A DNA stretch of 36,860 nt from an uncultured Erythrobacter sp. GTDB taxonomy: Bacteria > Pseudomonadota > Alphaproteobacteria > Sphingomonadales > Sphingomonadaceae. Positions 31,669 through 36,860 of this stretch are shown piece by piece. Within the stretch, counting starts at the first letter, position 1; every line of letters begins with the position of its first letter. Made by a program: the position numbers and the translations under genes. Where the stretch lies: NCBI GenBank assembly GCA_947495555.1, contig CANLZI010000001.1, positions 1 through 36,860 on the forward strand. Reading direction: 5' to 3'. The notes under the pieces were generated by a model. It was not told the origin of the DNA. It saw only the letters and a list, made by a program, of their open reading frames with translations, and searched no databases.

Positions 31669-32463
31669 ATGGCGACCTTGATGAACGATAATGGCAGCGG
31701 CTCGGATGCCGATATTCGTGCGCAGGTCAGCGATGAAGAATGGGCCGTTCGGGTTGATCTGGCAGCCGCCTATCGTTTGGTCGCGCATTATGGTTGGGAT
31801 GATTTGATCTTCACTCATCTGTCCGCCCGCGTTCCAGGCCCAGATCATCATTTTCTGATTAACCCGTACGACATGATGTTTGAGGAGATTACCGCCTCCA
31901 GCCTGGTCAAAATCGACGTCGAAGGGCAGCCCGTTCTGCCAACATCGCATCCGGTCAATCCGGCCGGTTTCACGATCCATTCGGCGCTCCATATGAATTG
32001 CGAAGATGCGCATGCTGTGATGCATTTGCACACACCATCGGGCCAAGCTGTCAGCGCCATGGCAGAAGGCCTGCTGGAGCATACTCAAACGGGCATGATT
32101 GCCCGCAGCGACATCGCCTATCACGAGTATGAAGGCATCGCGACCGATCTGGAAGAACGCGACCGGCTGGTTGAAGATATGGGCGATAAACACGCCATGA
32201 TCCTGCGCAATCACGGAACGCTAACGATTGGTCAGACCGTGGGCGAATGCTTCCTGCGCCTCTATTTCCTGGAACGGGCCTGCGATGCTCAGGTCAGGAT
32301 GCTGTCGGTTGGCCGCGAAAATCTCAACAATCCTCCGCAGGGAACACCGGAAAAGGTGAAGGCGCAAACACCCCCCGCAGGGATCGGCATGATTGCCAAT
32401 GGATTGGCTTGGCCAGCATTGCTGCGCAAAATGGATCGGGTGGACTCTAGCTTCCGCGACTAA
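31669..32463 (+). CDS. Class II aldolase/adducin family protein
   Basis: This is a 264-aa zinc enzyme fold. The metal-binding HLHTP (from VMHLHTPSGQAVSAM) and RNHGTLTIGQTVGEC segments are present. The N-terminal part (LAAAYRLVAHYGWDDLIFTHLSARVPGPDHHFLINPYDMMFEEITASSLVKID) is typical of the family that includes L-fuculose-phosphate aldolase and methylthioribulose-1-phosphate dehydratase. The adjacent genes give no pathway, so substrate cannot be named; many sphingomonad members are annotated only at family level. It lies 83 bases after ybaB and probably has its own promoter. Confidence 0.93.
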   Translation: MATLMNDNGSGSDADIRAQVSDEEWAVRVDLAAAYRLVAHYGWDDLIFTHLSARVPGPDHHFLINPYDMMFEEITASSLVKIDVEGQPVLPTSHPVNPAGFTIHSALHMNCEDAHAVMHLHTPSGQAVSAMAEGLLEHTQTGMIARSDIAYHEYEGIATDLEERDRLVEDMGDKHAMILRNHGTLTIGQTVGECFLRLYFLERACDAQVRMLSVGRENLNNPPQGTPEKVKAQTPPAGIGMIANGLAWPALLRKMDRVDSSFRD

Positions 32464-32490
32464 GAATAGCGGGTTGCAAAATTCGGTTTT

Positions 32491-32513
32491 GATGGTCTGA
32501 AATTCAGGCCATC
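32491..32513 (+). terminator. Hairpin after the class II aldolase gene
   Basis: GATGGTCTGA and TCAGGCCATC form a ten-base-pair stem with one G-U pair around an AAT loop, 28 bases after the aldolase stop. The following bases are TTGG and not a T-run, so termination is uncertain. Confidence 0.45.
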
Positions 32514-32606
32514 TTGGCAATTATGACGGGTTTTCAACCTGTTCAGCTTGCAATAAGCCGTTCTGTGCTAAATGAATATTAAGCATATTGTTGCAATTGG
32601 GGCACC

Positions 32607-33419
32607 ATGAAACAGGAGCGAATCCTTGAGCCCGCCTACGTGGTGAAGGCAGAGGACATCATGGCAATCAACTTCCTGCCGACGGACCATCCGCGTCCGC
32701 GCCGGGTAGAGTGGATCAACCGGGGGACCGATCAGGTCTTGCGGCCGACCACCACGTCTATGTTGCTGCGCACCCTGTATAAACCTGTTGAGCGCGCCAG
32801 TGTTCAGCGTCTGCATGATTCCTCTGGACTGCGTATCGTCCTTCGCAATGAAAGCGAGCGGGCCGCCTTTGCTACTGCATTTGAGCAGGCAAAACTTCGC
32901 CGTGATGACAACAAGCATGTCATGGAAACCGCGGTTTTCGATTCCCGTGCGGACGCAGAAGCCGCCATTACCGATTTGGACGAGGCTGGGATTGAACAAG
33001 AAGCGATTTCGCTTCTCTGCCGTGCCAGCCAGTTTACCGATCCTGACCACGAATGGTCCGAGGGTCACAGCGCCGCCAGCATTGCCAGCGTTGTTGCGGG
33101 CAGCGGCGTTGCGGGCGCTTTGATGGGCGTTGCCTGCCTATTCGTTCCCGGTGTCGGCACCGTGGCTGTGGCCGGAGCGATGACTGCCTCTGCCTTGTCA
33201 TCGGTGGCATCGGTCTCGGGCATCATTGGTGCGACGGGCGGCGCGGTGGCCAAGATGTTGACCGATCACGATGTGGACGGGGTTTCAGCGGCCTTTTACG
33301 ATGATCAAATCCAGCGCGGCCGGGTGTTCGTATCGGTCGATACGCAAGGCAATAGTGCACTGGCTGCAACTGCGCAGGAAGTGTTCGAACGACACGGTGG
33401 TCGCACCTCGGTAAATTAG
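32607..33419 (+). CDS. Stress-type protein with a glycine-rich hydrophobic core, YflT-like
   Basis: This is a 270-aa protein. Residues about 108-145 read METAVFDSRADAEAAITDLDEAGIEQEAISLLCRA, a ferredoxin-like pattern resembling the YflT/general stress protein 17M domain. A long Gly/Ala/Val-rich stretch follows (about 155-220, AASIASVVAGSGVAGALMGVACLFVPGVGTVAVAGAMTASALSSVAS), able to form membrane-active or glycine-zipper helices. The end reads SVDTQGNSALAATAQEVFERHGG. The N-terminal 100 residues have no recognised motif. The first ATG (32607) was used; ATG 32661 is an alternative. It is monocistronic between aldolase and lon. Function is unknown; stress association is an inference. Confidence 0.65.
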   Translation: MKQERILEPAYVVKAEDIMAINFLPTDHPRPRRVEWINRGTDQVLRPTTTSMLLRTLYKPVERASVQRLHDSSGLRIVLRNESERAAFATAFEQAKLRRDDNKHVMETAVFDSRADAEAAITDLDEAGIEQEAISLLCRASQFTDPDHEWSEGHSAASIASVVAGSGVAGALMGVACLFVPGVGTVAVAGAMTASALSSVASVSGIIGATGGAVAKMLTDHDVDGVSAAFYDDQIQRGRVFVSVDTQGNSALAATAQEVFERHGGRTSVN

Positions 33420-33518
33420 CCCGATTGCGCTTTACCTGCTGCCATCCACAAGCGATTGCAGCATGTGCATTGCGAGGAGCCGCATCGATACCCATATTCG
33501 GATCAAAGGCGCACCCCA

Positions 33519-35936
33519 ATGGTGGCTATGGATCCAAATATGACTGAGCAATTCCCCCTTCTACCCTTGCGCGATATCGTGGTGTTCCCCGGTATGGTCG
33601 TCCCCTTGTTTGTTGGGCGCGACAAGTCCGTGGCCGCTCTGGAAGCGGCGATGGAAGCAAGCAAGGACATTGTGCTGCTGGCGCAGCTTGACCCCACCTG
33701 TGATGATCCGGTTGGTGATGATCTGTACGATGTGGGCGTGGTCGCTCAAGTCCTGCAATTGTTGAAATTGCCGGATGGCACCGTTCGTGTGCTGGTCGAA
33801 GGTACGGCCAGAGCCAAGCTGGAATCGCTGCGCGACGAAGACGATTATGTTCTCGCAGAAATATCGATGGAAGAACCGCAGACAGTCTCGGGCAGTGAAG
33901 TGACCGCGCTGATGCGGCAAGTTGTCGAGCAATTCGGTGAATATGCCAAGCTCAACAAGAAGCTGGGCGAAGACGCTGGCGCGGATTTGGGCGATGTTGA
34001 TGACGCTGGCGAATTGGCCGACACGATCGCGGGTGCGATCAACACAAAGGTCGCTGACAAGCAGGCTTTGTTGACCGAGGCAAACCCGCTCAAGCGGCTG
34101 GAAATGGTAATGTCCTTCATGGAAGGCGAATTGTCCGTCCTGCAGGTCGAGCGGAAAATCCGCGGGCGGGTAAAACGTCAGATGGAAAAAACGCAGCGCG
34201 AGTATTACCTCAACGAACAGCTTAAGGCGATCCAAAGCGAGCTGGGCGGCAGCGACGGCGAAGATGGCGATGAGATGGCCGAGCTGGCGGCAAAGATCGA
34301 CAAGCTCAAGCTGTCGAAGGAAGCCAAGGCCAAAGCCACATCAGAGCTGAAAAAGCTGAAAAGCATGCAGCCGATGAGCGCCGAGGCGACCGTCATTCGC
34401 AATTATCTCGACATATTGCTTGGCCTGCCATGGGGCAAGAAAAGCAAGGTGAAGAAGGATATTTCGAAGGCGCAAGAAGTGCTCGATGCGGACCACTACG
34501 CCTTGGAGAAGGTCAAGGACCGGATCATCGAATATCTTGCGGTTCAGGCACGCACCAACAAGCTGAAAGGGCCCATCCTGTGTCTGGTTGGGCCTCCTGG
34601 CGTGGGTAAAACCTCTTTGGGCAAAAGCATTGCCAAGGCGACCGGGCGTGAATTTGTCCGCCAATCGCTGGGCGGTGTTCGCGACGAGGCCGAAATCAGG
34701 GGCCACCGGCGTACCTATATCGGATCATTGCCGGGCAAGATTGTGACCAATCTGAAAAAGGCCGGCACCAGCAATCCATTGTTCCTGCTCGACGAGATCG
34801 ACAAGCTGGGCCAGGATTTCCGCGGCGATCCTGCATCGGCCTTGCTGGAAGTGTTGGATCCGGAACAGAACAACAAGTTCCAGGATCACTATCTTGAGCT
34901 CGATCTGGATTTGTCGGACATCATGTTTGTCACCACGGCCAACAGTCTCAACCTGCCGCAGCCACTGCTGGATCGGATGGAGATCATCCGGCTGGAGGGC
35001 TATACCGAGGACGAAAAGGTCGAGATCGCAACCCGTCACTTGCTTGCAAAACAGGTCGAGGCGCATGGGTTGAAAGAGGGCGAGTTTGAGCTGACCGAAG
35101 ACGGTCTGCGTGACTTGATCCGGTATTACACCCGCGAAGCCGGCGTGCGGACGTTGGAACGTGAGATCGCTCGGCTGGCGCGTAAGAGCTTGCGCAAGAT
35201 CTTGGAAAAAGAAGCAACCAGCATCACGATCACGGCTGAAAATCTGGGTGACTTTGCCGGCGTGCGCAAATTCAAGCACGGAATGTCCGAGGAAGAGGCA
35301 CAAGTTGGTGCGGTCACCGGACTGGCTTGGACAGAAGTTGGCGGCGAATTGCTGACTATCGAGAGCGTGACAACCCCGGGCAAGGGAGAAATCAAATCAA
35401 CCGGTAAGCTGGGTGATGTTATGAGCGAGAGCATCGCGGCTGCGTTCAGCTTTGTGAAGGCGCGCGCACCTGCCTATGGCATCAAACCGTCGATCTTCCA
35501 GCGCAAGAATATCCATATCCACCTGCCCGAAGGGGCTGTGCCAAAAGATGGCCCAAGCGCGGGCATCGGCATGGTCACTTCCATCGTTTCGACCTTGTCC
35601 GGCATTCCGGTCAGGCCTGATGTTGCGATGACGGGTGAGGTGACGCTGCGTGGACGCGTGTTGCCCATCGGAGGCTTGAAGGAAAAGCTGCTGGCCGCAT
35701 TGCGAGGCGGTATCCAAACGGTCATGATCCCGGAAGACAATGTGAAGGATCTGGCCGAGATTCCAGAGAATGTGAAGCAGGGGCTGGAGATCATTCCAGT
35801 GGCCCATGTGGATCAGGTCTTGGAGATTGCACTGACCGATATGCCCGCAGCAATTGAATGGACCGAAGCTGACGATCTGGCCAGCCAACCCGGTGCCGCC
35901 GGGATCGCAGGCTCAGGACAACCAACAGCGCATTGA
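33519..35936 (+). CDS. lon: ATP-dependent protease Lon
   Basis: This AAA+ serine protease degrades misfolded and regulatory proteins; here it is 805 aa. The N-terminal LON domain starts FPLLPLRDIVVFPGMVVPLFVGR. The central AAA+ domain has Walker A GPPGVGKTSLGKS and Walker B PLFLLDEIDKLG. The protease domain carries catalytic Ser in KDGPSAGIGMV and Lys in GGLKEKLLAALRGG. Sequence and length are standard (alphaproteobacterial Lon is about 800 aa). Three ATG codons (33519, 33528, 33540) are close together; 33540 would give the shortest common N terminus. hup follows about 290 bases later, as in many proteobacteria. A heat-shock-like -10 (CCCATATT) is present before the gene but weakly supported. 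Confidence 0.98.
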   Translation: MVAMDPNMTEQFPLLPLRDIVVFPGMVVPLFVGRDKSVAALEAAMEASKDIVLLAQLDPTCDDPVGDDLYDVGVVAQVLQLLKLPDGTVRVLVEGTARAKLESLRDEDDYVLAEISMEEPQTVSGSEVTALMRQVVEQFGEYAKLNKKLGEDAGADLGDVDDAGELADTIAGAINTKVADKQALLTEANPLKRLEMVMSFMEGELSVLQVERKIRGRVKRQMEKTQREYYLNEQLKAIQSELGGSDGEDGDEMAELAAKIDKLKLSKEAKAKATSELKKLKSMQPMSAEATVIRNYLDILLGLPWGKKSKVKKDISKAQEVLDADHYALEKVKDRIIEYLAVQARTNKLKGPILCLVGPPGVGKTSLGKSIAKATGREFVRQSLGGVRDEAEIRGHRRTYIGSLPGKIVTNLKKAGTSNPLFLLDEIDKLGQDFRGDPASALLEVLDPEQNNKFQDHYLELDLDLSDIMFVTTANSLNLPQPLLDRMEIIRLEGYTEDEKVEIATRHLLAKQVEAHGLKEGEFELTEDGLRDLIRYYTREAGVRTLEREIARLARKSLRKILEKEATSITITAENLGDFAGVRKFKHGMSEEEAQVGAVTGLAWTEVGGELLTIESVTTPGKGEIKSTGKLGDVMSESIAAAFSFVKARAPAYGIKPSIFQRKNIHIHLPEGAVPKDGPSAGIGMVTSIVSTLSGIPVRPDVAMTGEVTLRGRVLPIGGLKEKLLAALRGGIQTVMIPEDNVKDLAEIPENVKQGLEIIPVAHVDQVLEIALTDMPAAIEWTEADDLASQPGAAGIAGSGQPTAH

Positions 35937-36081
35937 GATCGGTTGGACCCAGCTTTTGACGTCTACCCCTTGCTGCAGCGCAGCGACTCGGGTTCGTCTG
36001 GAATTCGGATAAGATCAATTCAGGTTGCCATTCCAGCCAATGGCCGTGCGCCAATTGCCTTGGTTAGCGCGCTTTCATCTT

Positions 36082-36115
36082 AAAAGCGCCAAATTTGGCT
36101 CGATTCTGCGCTTTT
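36082..36115. terminator. Inverted repeat between lon and hup
   Basis: AAAAGCGC (36082-36089) and GCGCTTTT (36108-36115) are perfectly complementary around an 18-base loop, with a further T after. It lies 146 bases after lon and 108 before hup. It resembles a terminator with a weak loop or a leader structure, so the function is uncertain. Confidence 0.45.
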
Positions 36116-36130
36116 TGACCGGATTTGCCT

Positions 36131-36159
36131 TTGACATTGCTTGGCGAATTCGGTCAATT
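36131..36159 (+). promoter_or_regulatory. Candidate sigma70-type promoter of hup with overlapping inverted repeat
   Basis: TTGACA at 36131-36136 is a perfect -35 and is followed at 17-base spacing by TCAATT, a weak -10. A perfect inverted repeat (GCGAATT, five bases, AATTCGC at 36144-36162) overlaps the spacer and -10. This could be a regulator site or only part of the AT-rich leader. hup starts 64 bases later. Confidence 0.4.
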
Positions 36160-36222
36160 CGCGATCTTTCGCAAAAGCGATTCAACGAACAAAATGTATT
36201 CAAACAACATGGGGGTGTCAGA

Positions 36223-36495
36223 ATGAACAAGAACGACCTGATTAGTGCGGTTGCCGATAACAGCGGCCTTTCCAAGAGCGATGCTGCAAGCGCCGTAGAG
36301 GGCGTTTTTGAATCGATCGTAAAGGCTCTGTCCAGCGGTGATGAAGTGCGCTTGGTTGGCTTTGGGACGTTCTCTGTTGCGAAGCGCAAGGCTTCTACTG
36401 GTCGCAACCCCCGGACCGGTGAACCGATGACGATCAAGGCTTCGAACCAGCCAAAGTTTAAAGCAGGCAAGGGTCTGAAAGACGCCGTCAACTGA
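36223..36495 (+). CDS. hup: DNA-binding protein HU
   Basis: This 90-aa histone-like protein bends DNA and organises the nucleoid. The whole chain fits HU: MNKNDLISAVADNSGLSKSDAASAVEGVFESIVKALSSGDEVRLVGFGTFSVAKRKASTGRNPRTGEPMTIKASNQPKFKAGKGLKDAVN contains the GFGTF core and the RNPRTGEP tip of the DNA-binding arm. Length is exactly typical. GGGGG before the ATG at 36223 gives the start; the frame extending to 36025 is not coding. Position after lon suggests the common lon-hup pair, but a promoter of its own is likely. It is followed by a strong terminator. Confidence 0.98.
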   Translation: MNKNDLISAVADNSGLSKSDAASAVEGVFESIVKALSSGDEVRLVGFGTFSVAKRKASTGRNPRTGEPMTIKASNQPKFKAGKGLKDAVN

Positions 36496-36537
36496 TTGCC
36501 ATTTAATCCGCGCTGATTACCGGCGCAGTGACAACAA

Positions 36538-36576
36538 AACGGCCCCGCAGCAATGTGCTGACGGGGCCTTTGTTTT
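36538..36576 (+). terminator. Rho-independent terminator after hup
   Basis: GGCCCCG pairs with CGGGGCC and CAGCA with TGCTG around an ATG loop, with one unpaired A. An AAAAC run precedes and TTTGTTTT follows. It lies 43 bases after the hup stop codon and is nearly symmetrical, so it may also stop the minus-strand gene beyond. Confidence 0.9.
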
Positions 36577-36627
36577 GCCCTGCTGACATGATGTGAAGTG
36601 TCAGGCGAATGGGTTTGCGGTGTCGAC

Positions 36628-36860
36628 CTATGGCTGCAATTTGATCAGCGCCGTTGGTGCGGCAGCCGTGCCGCTATCGATGTCCCAGCTTAGCACCGTC
36701 TTCGCGTCGATCATCTGTGGGCCTTCATCGGTGTTGTTGGCCAAAATCTGACCATTGGTGATGATCGAGAAGGTACCATCCATCACGGGCATCTCTGGTG
36801 CGGTTTCGTTGTCCCCACCGTCTTTTCCAAGTGCTGCCAGTCCGGCCAGGCCGGACATTC
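36628..36860 (-). CDS. Partial hypothetical protein at the right edge
   Basis: Only the C-terminal part, or a small complete protein, is visible. The 76 residues from the ATG at 36858 contain a Gly/Ala-rich start, an acidic segment (DGGDNETAPEMPVMDG) and a hydrophobic/polar end (FSIITNGQILANNTDEGPQMIDAKTVLSWDIDSGTAAAPTALIKLQP). The sequence is cut at the window end, so this Met may be internal. I recognise no family. It converges on hup. Confidence 0.5.
   Translation of the reverse strand, partial: MSGLAGLAALGKDGGDNETAPEMPVMDGTFSIITNGQILANNTDEGPQMIDAKTVLSWDIDSGTAAAPTALIKLQP

Noticed and set aside
33440..33518. Sigma32-like heat-shock promoter before lon
   Set aside because: A CCCATATT -10-like sequence is present, but the paired -35 (CTTGAAA-like) is poor, so it was not listed as a feature.

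Overview
The window looks like a chromosomal stretch from an alphaproteobacterium of the order Sphingomonadales, most like an Erythrobacter/Sphingomonas relative. This is inferred from gene content: a Sphingomonas-type TonB-dependent receptor, a gene-transfer-agent-type holin, a DUF6456 protein, an NDUFS4-like Complex I subunit, the aroQ-accB-accC order and lon followed by hup. GC content is moderately high by eye. No ribosomal RNA, insertion sequence, CRISPR array or prophage block is visible, and most genes are housekeeping.

Left part (1-9.3 kb): ettA (minus) is divergent from a TonB-dependent receptor (plus), which ends in a strong terminator. Next come tRNA-Pro(UGG) and a probable tRNA-Ile(CAU), then a histidine-kinase-like protein with a degraded ATP-binding domain, all on the minus strand. 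An Lrp/AsnC regulator follows on the plus strand, then a pair made of a secreted small protein and an NRAMP-like membrane transporter.

Middle (9.3-17.3 kb): aroQ-accB-accC (minus) links the shikimate pathway with the start of fatty-acid synthesis. A SOUL-family haem-binding protein with a triplicated motif, an orphan GTA-type holin, a CitE-like CoA ester lyase and tRNA-Pro(GGG) come next. The yajC-secD-secF protein-export operon (plus) follows.

17.3-25.3 kb: an XRE/S24-like regulator is divergent from a DUF6456 protein. Then come an SRPBCC-like protein, a uracil-DNA-glycosylase-family protein overlapping a Uup-type ABC-F ATPase, and a periplasmic SIMPL protein. A PepSY protein, response regulator and histidine kinase resemble a FeuNPQ/PhoPQ-type envelope-sensing unit. 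A chorismate mutase lies on the minus strand.

25.3-36.9 kb: a polyprenyl diphosphate synthase (quinone side chain), HrpB helicase, the NDUFS4-like subunit, SRP RNA, dnaX, ybaB/ebfC, a class II aldolase, a YflT-like stress protein, lon and hup are all on the plus strand. A partial minus-strand gene sits at the right edge.

I did not find a convincing undescribed multi-gene system. The most interesting points are the transporter paired with a secreted Cys protein, the kinase with a degraded catalytic domain and a 15-bp minisatellite, the triplicated SOUL motif, the orphan holin, and partial duplications of the 3' ends of lrp and ybaB.
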